A stretch of DNA of 64,000 nt from Fennellomyces sp. T-0311 (lineage: Eukaryota; Mucoromycota; Mucoromycetes; Mucorales; Lichtheimiaceae): the NCBI GenBank assembly GCA_025266875.1, contig JALLLT010000039.1, positions 124,001 through 188,000 of the forward strand, in the 5' to 3' direction. The notes under the pieces are model-generated. The model did not search any database. It was not told where the DNA came from and was given only the letters and a program-made list of their open reading frames with translations. The translations under genes and the position numbers were made by a program. How positions within the stretch are numbered: the stretch's first letter is position 1; every line of letters begins with the position of its first letter. Of this stretch, positions 1 through 11,979 are shown in pieces.

Positions 1-25
1 TTTGTATACAGAATGATTTGCTTGC

Positions 26-450
26 TTGCTGTCAAACCTGATAGAGGAGCACACTGATATTACTACACTTTCTGATATACGCGCTGATGTCAGCCTGGTT
101 AGATTTGGCGTTTGGACAAAAACTCTTAGTCTACTAAAAGTGCCTGAACTCAAGTATCTACCTTCAAACTGCCAAGTTTGCTGGACTTTACAAGATTCTT
201 GCTTAAGTTGGGCCAGATGATTACAAAATGGATTTACTACACAATGTCAAGACATAACCTGTATTCCATGTTAGCACACTCAACTGATATCAAGTGCTTA
301 ATGATAGGCGTAGACCAGAGCGCCTGCCTCCTGTTATTGTCAATAAACAAGAAGAGTACGAAATATTCGCTATTTTAAACAAACGTACGTGTCGTGGTCG
401 CGCGGAGTATCTGGTACTTTGGAAAGGATACCTTATTCATGAAACCACAT
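26..450 (+). pseudogene. Ty3/gypsy chromovirus relic: integrase C-terminus plus chromodomain
   Basis: A decayed fragment of a Ty3/gypsy polyprotein. From about 155 to 450 one frame reads like the integrase C-terminal module (KFAGLYKIL, then a PVFHVS motif) and runs into a chromodomain (EEYEIFAIL..., then EYLVLWKGY), the usual end of chromovirus Pol. That single frame carries four internal stops (TAA, TAA, TGA, TGA). The preceding part (VWTKTLSLLKVPEL, about 110-155) lies in another frame, so there is also a frameshift. No reverse transcriptase, RNase H or LTR is visible, so this is the 3' remnant of a copy that runs off the left edge of the window or was truncated. The chromodomain assignment is solid on the W-K-G-Y core; the element subfamily is not determined. 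Confidence 0.8.
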
Positions 451-2075
451 GAGGAAAGAAGTAAAATCTCGCAAACAGTGATACCTTTACTGTGAAATTT
501 GAGCGAAGGGGTCCTCACAATTCGTGGCAAAGGAAATAAGATCCATGGGATTACCACATCATCATCTTCAAGAACTGGAGGATAGTCCTCTGGTGGATGT
601 CGTCCCACCAAGGTTGAAGCACTTGTATCAGGCGTGTATGCTGGCGATGAAAGCGACGTTACAGATTTTTGGTCACTTTGACGCAAAGATAGTGATACCA
701 AGAGTGCAGGAATTTCCGGCTCAAGAGCTGGATTAGATCTTCTATCTCGACTGACAATAAGCTCATTGTTATCAGATGAATAAGCCGAGTACACACGCAA
801 GGCCGATGAACCTGATGGAGCATCACTACTGGAATCAAGCTGATCTTTACCATCGGCTTCATAATTAACTAAAGCACCTTGACGTACCCGACGAGCTAAG
901 ATCCTAGCAGAATGTATTTCTGCCATTGAAGCTACTGGACTTCTTGACCCTCAGGAGCATCGTTTTTAAGTCCATGAATTTTGGCTTCCTCAGCAGGCTT
1001 TGCTTGACGAATTTAGGAAAGTGATTGAACTTGTTTCATAGAAACATCACGAGTACGCGACTCACGAGTCTTCTCCAAGTACCACCGCGTAATTACCAAA
1101 GGAGCAACGACTCGAGAACCTTCCACTCTTTTTTCAATGTGCTAAGTGTACGTAGCTGTCTGGGGCTCAATCGATGATAGCAAACTATACCACAACCAGA
1201 ACGGCTGTTCATGCGGCATTGGTCCCACTGCTTCGAGTGATATTCTCTAAGTAACTTTGGGTATACTTGATGAGAATGATTGTAACTATTCCTAACAAAG
1301 ATGATGCTCTGCCCTGGATACAACCAGTTAAGATATTAGCTACTGTTCTATATCTCGAATGACGAAGTATCGAGGGAGCAGAGTGCGTGGGCTTAGTTAA
1401 TAGGAAAAGCCGGCGGTACCCCCAATCGAATTGGAAATAAATAAGCAAAAGCAGCGTTACTGTATTATGTATTGCAAAGCCCAGGATCACGCTCATCTTT
1501 GCGCCATTTATGCATTCTATAATTAACGACAAAATATATAGGAGAAATATAATATGGCTGTCGGATAGCACAAGTTTTTGTGGATGAATTTCTACGTAAC
1601 TTATGATACATACTTATAAGGATCTGTTACGTATATTTATCGTACATACCAATATCATACGCATACATCGCTTTCTTTCACCGGTAACAGATCATCTGAG
1701 TAGCATGGTTACGTTTCCAGGAACACGCGCGTGTGAAAAAACTGTCTGCTTCTGGTAACTGAAAATTAGATTTGCTTGTATGAACGGAGCAGTTGACTGG
1801 TGTGGCGTTTGAATTCCCAAGGGCCAGAGGCAGAGAGCACCCGAAACATCAGGCGAGTGGCATCCCGTGATAATTAATTTTGTTATCGAAAACGTGGCGA
1901 TATCCATGGTCCAAAAAACAGACACTGCATAATGTCACCAGAAAGTATTGTTTTTATTATTCGCAACTTGTTCGAAAGCCGTAAAGGGGGTGATAAATGT
2001 GTCTTGGAGCTTTTTTCTTTTTTTCTTGGTTAAAAATAAGTGGCTCTGTCGGGTATATGCTGGGGGAAAAGTAGT
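451..2075. other. Gene-poor stretch after the gypsy relic
   Basis: No gene can be supported here. A 183-codon minus-strand open frame (375-926) overlaps the chromodomain relic antisense; it is Ser/Pro/Asp-rich and matches nothing I recognise. The rest is AT-rich with short open frames only. It may be further retroelement debris. Confidence 0.5.
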
Positions 2076-2973
2076 TTACTGCTGCTGGAGGAGCTGAACA
2101 AGACTGTCGATTTTATAGTATTTAGCCTATTCGATATCCACGAGTGAGCTGATGCGTTAAACCAAAAAAGTCAAAGGCCTTACTTCTTGCAGCAACTCGT
2201 GACGACTACCGGAACAAAAAAAAACATGTGAATATAAAGTGAGCATATACGTTTGCAAAACATACACTGAAGCGTCTTGGATCGCTGAAGGAGGAATCTA
2301 TTGTCCCACAAAAGAAATGGTGTCAGTTGTGGCGGTGTCTGTGGTATGTGCGTTGCCAAGTTACCCGAAAATCTCTGAGGTAGTTCAGGATGAGTCGGAA
2401 GTGTGTGGGGTCCCGGTCGATAAAATATGATCCGTCACCCTCAGACACCAGTTTATGTCGACCGGAGAACATCATGGCCAGCAAACTCGAGGGCTCTTTT
2501 CGCAATGTTGTCAGATATGTCTATATCCAGAAGCAAATTAAAATGAATACAGCAAACGCATCGCTGGGCGTACCGTGTGGGTTTCTCCGCCTACGTTGAG
2601 TGTGACTTTGTCAGTAGGAAACGTTGCTTCCTCTATGAGTATGCGGTGAGCTTCAGGCTATCTCCTTTTGAAGATGGGCTGTGTTACCCTTGCCGGCATT
2701 AGCCAATGCCTTGAATTCTGCCCTGGCCTTGTCGATTCTGTTGCGCTTCTGGATGAGCCCCTGACACAGCTCCTTATAGTCCATGGAAAGCTTGTTATGG
2801 AAGCACTCTTTTGCGGCCTCATAATTCTTTTCGAGCGTGCGCAGACTATTCATGGTATTCTCCATCTCTTTTAAAACATCTTTTTTGTGGGAAAAAGCAT
2901 GGGCCTTTGTTTGAGTCACCGGGTTTTAAGCCCACTTTGGTTCTCATACCTTGCTTTTTGCTTTGGTAGCCAT
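2076..2973 (-). CDS. KCTD-type BTB/POZ (T1) domain protein with N-terminal coiled coil
   Basis: Seven exons join in frame to 186 residues: 2973-2950, 2904-2688, 2632-2574, 2520-2365, 2297-2266, 2205-2184 and 2126-2076, all with GT..AG introns. Residues 9-80 are a charged coiled coil. The rest is a BTB of the potassium-channel-tetramerisation type: VTLNVGGETHT opens the first strand, LRKEPSSLLAMMFSG and FIDRDPTHFRLILNYLRD follow, and RHELLQEAKYYKI closes the fold. In this family the domain oligomerises and often adapts substrates to Cul3 ubiquitin ligases; that role is inference here. An in-frame ATG lies immediately upstream (2976), so the start could be one codon earlier. The intron chain is well supported because every junction restores the expected KCTD motif order. 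Confidence 0.85.
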
Positions 2974-3038
2974 CATGCAACATCCTGAATTCCGGCTGCT
3001 TTTCTAGAAAAGCTCCATTTGGCAAAAGGTTATTTCAT

Positions 3039-3484
3039 CTAAAAAGTCAGGGCACGCTTACCATCCCATATGCCGCCCCGCTCACTGTAATTGTTCAGAC
3101 TGGAGAGCGTGCTTCGGACGTCGGTCCGCTGCCTCTCGTTGATCGTGCTGTCCGTGACCTCGCTGTTGGCCTCGTCATCGTCGCCATTGTAGCCGTAACG
3201 AGCGTACTCGAACTCATGGAATTGAGGTGTCTTGCCCGACGACATTGGCGATGACACCGATGACTCGGCGCTCTCGTACATGGTCTCGCCGACGTACATG
3301 ATTGTAGGCACTTCAGCGGCTTGGTTGTTGTTATCGCGCGGGTAGCACTGGGCTGGTCGAATACCTGGTCCGCGCTGATCCTGGAAACGTGCACCTGGAG
3401 GAATGTTGGCCTTGTTCTCGTCGTTATCCAAGCCAAACTTGTTCCTTAATCGATGGCCACCGGCAAAGCTTTCCTCAACAATTT
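3039..3484 (-). CDS. Orphan exon of an unrecognised disordered protein; 5' end apparently lost
   Basis: An open frame ending in TAG at 3039, rich in Asp, Ser, Asn and Pro, with blocks such as NKFGLDNDENK and YVGETMYESAESS. I recognise no family. A textbook acceptor (TTACACACTTGCAG) lies at its 5' edge, so the exon probably starts at 3484. The upstream sequence of this open frame (3485-3578) falls in the segment duplicated from the RhoGAP 3' flank (see 3500-4310), so the original 5' exons seem to have been displaced. A strong donor (GGTAAGC near 3053) just before the stop means it could also have spliced onward toward the BTB gene, but I found no junction that keeps the BTB frame. Whether it is expressed is unknown. 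Confidence 0.4.
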
Positions 3485-3499
3485 CTGCAAGTGTGTAAG

Positions 3500-4361
3500 G
3501 AACCAGGTCCGGTGAACGATGTGTTGGCGAGTGGGGGTTGTTTGGGTTCCGGTTATCGAACCGCTTCATACACGACAATCGGAGGTGTGTGTTGTTGTGA
3601 GAAGGAAAAGAGGTAAAGAGAGAAAAAGAAATAAAAACAAAAGCGAAGCGTCCAAAAAAAGACCATCTACGTTTGTGCGATGCACAGGGTCTGTGATCCG
3701 GCCAGGTGACCAGCGTGTTCCCCCATTAAGCATGGTTGGTTTTTTTCATCCTCTTGGATACAATATGTCTTGAGCAAAAGTAAAGATAGCAATTAATGGG
3801 CTGCACACGCTACCCGTGAAATAAAAAGAGAGTTTGTTGTGGTATCCTTCCTGCTTCTACCAGGCATGCCGTCGCCCTACGCACATGCTGCCTCGTCTGC
3901 GTCGAGATCCGTAGCCAACGTGAGTACGAAGGCCTGCTTGTACTTTGGGGTTTCGAATACGGCTGTCAACGATCTGGGCGGACACCCAAGGAAGTCTGGG
4001 GCATACACCATGGCCAGGTTATGCACGTTCATCCGCGTGTGCTTGATCACACCCTCTAGAGTGAATCCTTGGTGTCAAATGATATCAGTTTATAAGGGGG
4101 TTCCTAGTTTGCTACTGAGTGATGGGCTACCTGCAAGAAAGCGATCATGTACATGATGATGCGTTGGTTCACGTCAGGGAGAGAGCTCACAATAGCAATA
4201 GCTTGTTCGGAATCCTCCGAGCACCCAATGCATCTGTCATAGTGTACCGATTCTATCAGCAGATTTTCCAAATGACCCCGACCGGCAGGATAGATAATCC
4301 CTCCTCTCAACTTTGACACTATATCCCATAACCACTTCAAATCAAATGAGTAGGGTATCAA
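3500..4361 (-). pseudogene. Partial duplicate of the RhoGAP gene 3' end
   Basis: Diverged copy of the last two exons and 3' flank of the RhoGAP gene at 5630-8286. 4104-4310 encodes a close match to the RhoGAP block NLLIESVHYDRC...SLPDVNQRIIMYMIAF (parent: NPLIESEYYDRC...SLPDVNRRIIMYMIAF). 3839-4070 matches the final exon (HTRMNVHNLAMVYAP, then DLDADEAACAYGDG). The 3' flanks also align (3500-3790 against about 5290-5570). The copy has no upstream RhoGAP exons, so it lacks the arginine-finger segment, and the final exon has lost its original reading past the CAYGD block. Similarity ends near 4310 (parent about 6090). It is a tandem partial duplication lying directly downstream of its parent. 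Confidence 0.8.
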
Positions 4362-5290
4362 AGTAAAAATGATGCTAGATGCCGATTATGGCTTCAGTGA
4401 TGACCATGTTGGTGGCTGCGATGAATATTTGCCGCGTTGAAATGGTTGTACATCTTTGTAAATTTTTGTTTTGATGTAGCAATACTTTTTCAGGTAAGGT
4501 ATGAACAAACACCCATACACATCAGGGACAAGACCATCCGTATCGGCTCCAAAGAGGTGAGCATGTTGCAACCAAACAGTTGCCTGATCCAGCGTATTGT
4601 TTCTCGCCTTTGTTGTCCTCATGTTCTGATACCAAGATTTTAAATATATTAACATCGCTGTATATTATCCCGGGGTATACCTCAAAACTTTCTTTTCCCT
4701 GACCTTGTCTCCATGTCATTAGTGACTTTTCGAACACCAACTGCCAGTACCGTGGTTGAACGCTTTTCACACCGAGCTCTTCTTTTGCTGGTGCTCTTGT
4801 CTTGTCAAATTACGCCGAGCATTTGATAAACCTATTCAGCATTTACGCTGACTGCATTGTATACAAATGTTGCATACATAATAAATCCTGAAATTATGAC
4901 TACATATTTGCAAAGTCATCGCTACCAATGCTAGCGAATTGGCATTGTAACACACGGTAAAAGCTATTATTTCAAAGGTTCCTGGTTTCAAATGCCAGAT
5001 CCATAGTCGCAAGACGAATGAGCGCTCGAGGCACAAGCAGTAATAATATCATACTTGGCCATATATGATCTCCCGGAATGTATCACATGGCTAGCGGAAA
5101 CGCGTTGCCGACCTTCCTTGACCAAACTCGCTAGCAGCGCCCCATACAACCGTCACGGTCACCACTCCACAGACGAAATTCTCGTGGTGCACTAGTATAT
5201 ATTATCATTAACTAAAGCAGCTTGAATCCATGCGTACATTTCCAACACTGTAATAGCAACGAGAGGATATACGTACATTGCGTGCTATGC
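4362..5290. other. Spacer between the RhoGAP gene and its truncated copy
   Basis: About 0.9 kb with no supportable gene. Two overlapping minus-strand open frames (4386-4655 and 4522-4770) read as one diffuse helical protein if one frameshift is allowed, but no family motif is clear. The sequence has no counterpart in the parent gene, so it is either older flanking DNA or material inserted after the duplication. Confidence 0.4.
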
Positions 5291-5629
5291 GTGATGAACG
5301 GTGTGTTGTGGAGTGCGGGTTATTGAGGCTCGGTAATTAAGCCGCTACATACAGGACAATTAAAGGTGTTTACGTGCTGTAGAGAAGGAAAACCAGGTGA
5401 AAGAGGTGGAAGGAAAAGCAAAAGCAAACGGCCGAATAAATTATTTGCGTTAGCACGTATCTCACATTTATACGATGATCGGTCCAGATGACCAGCGTGT
5501 TCCCTCATTGAGCATAGACGTTTTTTGTTTCTTGGATAGAGTATGTACAGATTTTACATTGAGCAAGAATAAAGATAACGATTAATAGGCGGCATATGCA
5601 GCCTGTGAAGTAAAAAAGAAAGAGAATTA

Positions 5630-8286
5630 TTAAGCTTGTTGTGGTTTCCTTCCTGCTACTGCTGGACAGTCATCGCCGTAAGCACATGCTGCCTTGTCTG
5701 CGTCGAGATCCGTAATTAACGTGCGTACAAAGGCCTGCTCGTACTTTGAGTTCTCGAATACGGTTGTCAGCGATTCAGATGGACACCGGAGGAAGTTCGG
5801 CGCATACACCATGGCCAGGTTATGTACGTTCATCCGAGTGTGCTTGATCACATCTTCTTGAGTGAATTCCTGATTTCAAATGGTATTAGTTTAAAAGGAT
5901 GTCCTTTGTTTGGTACCTAGCGGTAAATTTTACCTGCACGAAAGCGATCATGTACATGATGATACGTCGATTCACGTCAGGGAGAGAGTTCACAATAGCA
6001 ATAGCTTGTTCAGGATCCTCCGAGCATCGAATGCACCTGTCATAGTACTCGGATTCTATCAGCGGGTTTTCCAAATCACGCAGCCAATATTTTAGCAGTG
6101 ACGCTGGCACGTTTGGGTCCGTGATCCCACTTGCATCATAGTTGCCGTTCTCAATTCGAATACGCTAGATTCACCGTCAGCTATGCGTTCAATTGCTGGT
6201 CATCTATATAACTTACCAGATCCGTCACTTCCTCCGCGTCGCCAGGAACACGGAAGATGCCTTCCGACTGCTGACCGTTCATTTGGAGCACTGCATCAGC
6301 AAGGAAGGGGACGATTTTGGGTATCTTGAGATCATTGTCACTGTGAACTGGCAGGGACATCACCAAATCGAGGGACTCCCCAAAGATGGAAGGTTTAAAG
6401 GGTGCCTCCTAAACAAAAAGATGCCGTATTAGGATTTCCTGGATGGAGAAGAGCAATTTCTCCTAAGTTACCTTTGCCCGCTCAATCTCAGCAGCCGTCA
6501 ACACTTTGCCTTTGGCGCCCCGCGCACAAATTCGCTCCAGCCGTGTGGACACATACTGGCTCATCACATCGACTTGGTTTGCTGACATGGCATGGTTTTG
6601 CTCGACAAAACTGGTCAGGTATGACTCAAGGTTCTTGGAAGGTGGGAATGTCACGCTGATCACGCATAGAATCTCCCAACCCTTTTTAATGCTTCTGCTA
6701 TAGGACAATATAAGGGACCTGGATGTGTGTCCATGTGCTTAATCCTGGGAAACTTACCCAGTAGGGTTGTTATGTAGTTGCTTGCAGACCTGGACGTATA
6801 TTTCATCGCGCATTTGACCCTTGCTAATGCCGCAGCCTAGGAGCGCCTGGTACTCCTCAATTTCGTTCGACTGTCGAGAACGTGGCCGGTCGCCCATGAT
6901 CGCCTGAATGAGCTTAAAACACTTTAGGGCGTCCTTGTACAAGTCCCTGTTCAGCATGATCAACGGCTGTCGGATCGAGTCCTTGGTCCACTGCAGCATT
7001 TCGTTCATTGGCACTCGACGACGGAATATCAAGCCACGTTTATGCGTAGCAAAGTACTTTTTGGCGAATCCATCGATGGCAAACTGATTGATTTCCTGTT
7101 GCAAACTCGTAGGCAGGGCGGGCCTATCGGAAGAAAAGTTAAGGAGGGAGCTCGTGTTATGTAATGATGCAATAATGGTACTTTTTATCGGTCTGAGCCA
7201 GCGGACCGGTGGGAAGGTCGATGACGCTATGGTTTTTAATGGGGCTCATTGCATCTGCAGCATCTGAAATAACATGTTAGTTTTTTCAGAATAACGATGA
7301 TGCCGTAAATTCCCGTACCCCCTTTCGACGAACCTGGGTTGTTGACAGGTGCACTGACAGCGACAGAGTTGCGTGGTGATGACTGTGATCGGCTAACAAA
7401 GCTCCTCCATGGCGATGATGATGTTTTGCTACGGAATCCAGACAGTGCAGAGAAGTTGGACAGACGACGAGGCCTTCCTGACAACTCATCCGACTGACAA
7501 TGGAGTGGGTTAGCGAGCGGTTCTGCAGCTGAAAAAAAAAGAGCATTACAAGACTTTGCTTTCGTGACCATTTGAATCCAAACAGGCCCACTGAGCTGCC
7601 CGATAATGCGGCCGATAACGAATCCTGCGATTCTTCCCGCGTGCACAGCGAAGAGGTAGTATCATGTCGGATTGTGCTTGCACCGTCAGATGTTGAGCGA
7701 ACATGATGGATCATGGGTTGGGGTGCCGAACGCATAGATGGTAAATCGAGCGATCGGCTGTTGCGTTTCGATGATGAGGGACCAGCCTCAAGAGTACGTG
7801 GTTTGGCGGGTGGAAGATCGACGCTTAACTAGATTCAGCAAAAACGGTTTAGCGCTGTTTTCTTACAACAATCCGATTAATGAGACCGCCAACGTACTTC
7901 TTGCTGGATCTTGATAAGTGATACCACTGGTTTATCAGCCGGCTGAATCCAGTGCGTTTGTCCCGAGAGTGTATGATGGTAGTACGGAAGTTGGTTCGTA
8001 TCGTCCCAAAGCTCCCACCATTCGCCTTCTGGGTCGGTCGGTTTTCTATGTTTCGTCGTCAATACAAAAGTAGAAAGTGCGTTGGGCGATCCAAACGGTG
8101 AGAAACTCACATTGTTCCTGAATCGGGTTTATCTGTCAAACATTCACCAGTATTCTAATGTTGAGAATGCATGTGAGTTACATGAGTGATAGTGGGAAAA
8201 AAGGCAGACTTTACTGGATTGGCAAAGAATGTGCGGTTGGAGCCGGGATCCACAACCTGAACCCAGTCGTAGGCTGTGGTCGTCAT
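5630..8286 (-). CDS. Rho GTPase-activating protein, WW-MyTH4-RhoGAP architecture (ARHGAP39/Vilse type)
   Basis: Multi-exon gene whose exons carry, in order: a likely first WW-like stretch (YDWVQVVDP, then FFANP), a clear WW domain (GEWWELWDD, then LPYYHHTLSGQTHW, 8020-7930), a Ser-rich linker (7750-7240), a MyTH4 domain (about 7110-6460: KKYFATHKRGLIFRR, then DEIYVQVCKQLHNNP, then KGWEILCVISVTFPPS), and a RhoGAP domain (about 6400-5630). The catalytic arginine finger is in GIFRVPG; the second GAP motif is in the exon with VPASLLKYWLRDLENPLIES, and NLAMVYAPNFLR is the usual third block. These proteins switch Rho-family GTPases off; WW and MyTH4 bind partners and cytoskeleton. The start ATG at 8286 precedes a pyrimidine-poor, purine-rich leader. 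Junctions between exon 1 and the WW exon were not resolved by eye. The domain order is that of animal ARHGAP39, also seen in early-diverging fungi. Confidence 0.85.
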
Positions 8287-11200
8287 GCCAACAGTGTGGG
8301 TTAGGGGAGATGGGTGAAGAGAGGGAAAAGAGAGGTATATGAGAAAAGGAAAGAGAGTGGACAGAAGAGAGGGGAACCAAAAAAAGACGGAGAGCCCAGC
8401 CCAGAAAGCGAACGCTGTTGTCGAAAAGGAGGCAAGAAAAAAAAGAATGCTATTGTTTGATATCAAAACTTTTTTACACTTTTAATTTACCACGGCGGGC
8501 ATGGTCTGATTTCTTGTAATTGTTTCGATAGTTTGGCTACGTTGCACATGCACTAAAGTTTGATTTGCTTAAATGGGGATTGCCGGTGCTACACAATGCC
8601 CGTTACTTTTGAAACATCTCTTCAACGAAATACAGCCAGGGTGATCCGGTAAGTTGTATCAGAAAATGCACTCAAATTGCACCAACACTCTGAAGCTGTT
8701 TTGTTTAGTTGCCATGGACACGAAACCATAACAACTGCAGTTGCTTTACTTATAGCATTCAAATTCCGTTTGGCTGTTGTGCGTCCCACTCTCCGCTGAT
8801 CTGATGTCCTTTGCTGCAGTCTCTTGCATACATAATTCAGGATGAAAGCGCAGTATCTACAGCTGCATGTGAAATGTTTTTTTTTCAAACAAGAAAATGC
8901 ACACTTTCCACTTCCGGCTACTTGACCGTATACGGCTGTATGTACCAAAGGTAAAAAAGAAGTCGCTACTTCTCTTAGCTTTTTTCGGATTGCAATCGTG
9001 TGTTACAGTGCTAATGTTATTGCACTTGAAATCCAACCAGTCAGAGCAAAGAGTTTAAACGCGATAACTGTCCGTGCGAAAGAGATGATATCATAAAAAA
9101 AGGTACTTTTCCTTGCCATCGTTCCAATTAATATATAGAAAACATTACCACTCACATGCATAAGAGAATCTACTTTACATGACTCCGGTCACCTTTGCCT
9201 ATTCCGTGTTGGTGTGCAAAGGTGTGCGAGATCCCAGGTTTATCGTCATCTCTTTTTTTCTCTCTCCGGTCCCCATCCTCATGACCGAACAGCAACAACC
9301 CTTGCTGTTTTAACATGCCGACTTGCGTTACTGGTGAAACCATAATGAGTGAAGATCGTATGCATTTGGAAAATAGGAGAATTCGATGATGGTTACACAC
9401 ATGATTCGTCTGACATAGCCACAAACATACTATTGACAACAGATAAAGCAAGAAAAGGGAGAGCCGCATTATGTTTGTTCCATTTTGCAGAAGCATCCAC
9501 GTTAGTGTCAAATTAGAAGTATTTATACATATGCTAACGAAAGAAATAGGAAAATATATCCGGAATTACATGCAGCCCTGTATTGCGCCCGATCCGTCTT
9601 AACATTTTACAATGATCAGTGGGCTACGCCGGGATTTTCGTTACCACACTGACGACAAAAAATGTGGTACTCAGAACAATCATTTATGGGCATGCACAAA
9701 GGCTGTTGGAAAAAGTCCGAAAAAATCCAGCGCATTCTATTCGTACATGCCCGATCTCAATACACGGTGCACAAGGATACTTGTGATGATACACAGTATG
9801 ACAACCCGTATGACTTTCCCATTCACAACAGTGTGGATCTCCCTAAGGGTTATTTAGTAAATAGGTTATAAGCACGAAGGAAATCCATGAAGGGATACTG
9901 CATAGAAAACATTTCCCCCCGAATGATCAGCGCTGTAGGAGTTTCCCCATCTAGATAATAGAAGTCCAAATATACGACAGTAAGCAGTCAATCGAAATTT
10001 GACGAACTATACTCAATTTTTTAGCTGTCATAATGCCTTATTTTATTAGCTTAATATTTACAAATTGTTGCTTTAACGCATGCTTTGTGTAAAGCAAATT
10101 ACAAGATAGATAGTACAGTTATACGATTTATATCACGCATGCTAATATTTAAACAGGTGAAGCTTATAAAGCTAAATCTAAGAAACCACCAGCCTTTCGT
10201 AATAATTTTAGTAGATGTAATACTGGGCATTCATTTTTATCTTAAATCCACGCTTATGGTATATCACATTGCTTATAGCACAGCGCTTTCTATTGCTAAG
10301 TACTGGTTCTATTAGCTACCAAAGCCTCTCGGTGAGTCTTTGCTTTCTCTGTAATTCATTCTTATACATCAGGCAAGTCCGATCGCAATGTGTAAAAAAT
10401 AAAAGCGCTTGTAGCTATCACTTATGTGCCTTTTTTTTATTATCAACCAGAGATTGGCTCTCTTTAATTAAGAAACGAGTTGGAAAGGAGGCAATGACAC
10501 ATCCAATGGCTTTTCCAACTAGTTAAAGTAGTGTTAGGCGAAAAATAGTCTTGAAAAATATGCGGAAGTTGGCTGTGAACACGCTTTCTGTTTCATCCCT
10601 CACTTGGTTACTACATATGAATCGACTAATTACGGTCAAGAGAATCAAATTAGAGAACCATCTGTGGATAACTGACGAGGTTAAAGACGAAATAGTGAAT
10701 ATTGATGGCTTTCCCAAACCGATTACAATAATTCAGAGGTATGTCCAGGTTATTTAACGCGATCCACGAGTAACTAAACTTCCAAAAACTCTTGCAGAGC
10801 TGAAACGAAGTTAAAGCAATGATTTACTACGTTCCTGATTTTGAGCTAGCAATAGATCGCATCAGGTATACTTATACATACATACTTACCGGTTCAACCA
10901 CCGATAGGATTCACGGAGGAACCATTAGGTTTGTGTTTTCACGCAGTATTATTCGGGCTGGATTATGAACAAAGACAACCCAGTTAACGCTCCAAGTAAA
11001 CACGCAAAAAAGCGTATGAAATGGAGGATAGTCGGATGTCAGAGGTAAAAAGTATATAAAATGAGGACAGATTCAGAAGTAGAGAAGCATATGAAAAGGA
11101 GGAAAAGAAATACATAATTGAAAAATTCAAAAACTTAAAGGCTCACCGTTGTAAATCTCTTAGACTTGAGCTTCTACCATTACGCGCTGGAGGAGTTGTG

Positions 11201-11979
11201 TCGAATTAAAATGTTTCAAATAATTGACCCCGGCTGGGGGTACGATAGCAGTAAAGTGAGAACGAGTTCTCTCTGGAGAGGAATTCTACCGTGCAACGCT
11301 ATATCTCCGAGCCGTTTCTTAGAGAGTAACTGTCGATGAATATTTAATGTATGTATATGTAAAGCTAAATCTTTTGCAATCACAATCGAAATCAACTAAC
11401 GCACGACACTACCATATTAGCGTCATCTCTTTAACTTGAATTGAAACTTATACTACGTATATAGAAAGTAATAGAAGGAATAAGTTTTTGAGAAAACACT
11501 ACGTATGTACATGCATGTAAGGATACCAGTTTACGGCATAGCTTTGGTACAGTGTTGTGATCGCGCATGGACAAACAGAAAACTTCCTTTACCATAACAT
11601 ATACTATATAGAATATAAAACTAAGCACTGACACAGGTCTCTGCGATGATAACGGGCGATACTTGTATGTACGTAATATTGACTATCGTCCAGTACGTAC
11701 ACGCTGGTGGAAGATAATAGCTATTACTGATGCATATTTTACACAGTCTGGGTGCATTATTACCTCACCTGTGCATAATATATCCAGTTGATAGATCTAC
11801 ATCAGCACTCGTTCAAAAATTGTAGCAGCCATACAGTGATAAGCGAAGCTTAATTTTCTCAAATGATAACTGATTATCACAATAAACGGATATTATATCA
11901 AGAGCATAATGTCAACAAATTACTTGCAATTTACATAAAAAAAGTACACGATACATATGCTAAAGAAAGAGGTTACGTT
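8287..11979. other. 3.7-kb AT-rich stretch without a supported gene
   Basis: Between the convergent-to-same-strand RhoGAP start and the end of the RhoGEF. A purine-rich leader (GAGAGG, AAAGAGAG runs, 8300-8420) probably belongs to the RhoGAP 5' region. Beyond that only short open frames occur (9170-9511 minus, 9612-9871 plus, 10551-10757 plus), none with recognisable motifs or splice-linked neighbours. No tRNA or repeat array was seen. Confidence 0.5.

Noticed and set aside
375..926. 183-codon minus-strand open frame
   Set aside because: Overlaps the gypsy chromodomain relic antisense and matches no family; its start region is Ser/Asp-rich, so coding status is not supportable.
4386..4770. 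Possible PPR-like or other helical repeat protein
   Set aside because: Needs a frameshift to join two short frames and lacks a clear repeat signature.
4936..5010. Candidate tRNA around GGTTTCAAATGCC
   Set aside because: A T-loop-like string is present but no acceptor stem, D arm or anticodon arm can be folded around it. No other tRNA or rRNA was found in the window.
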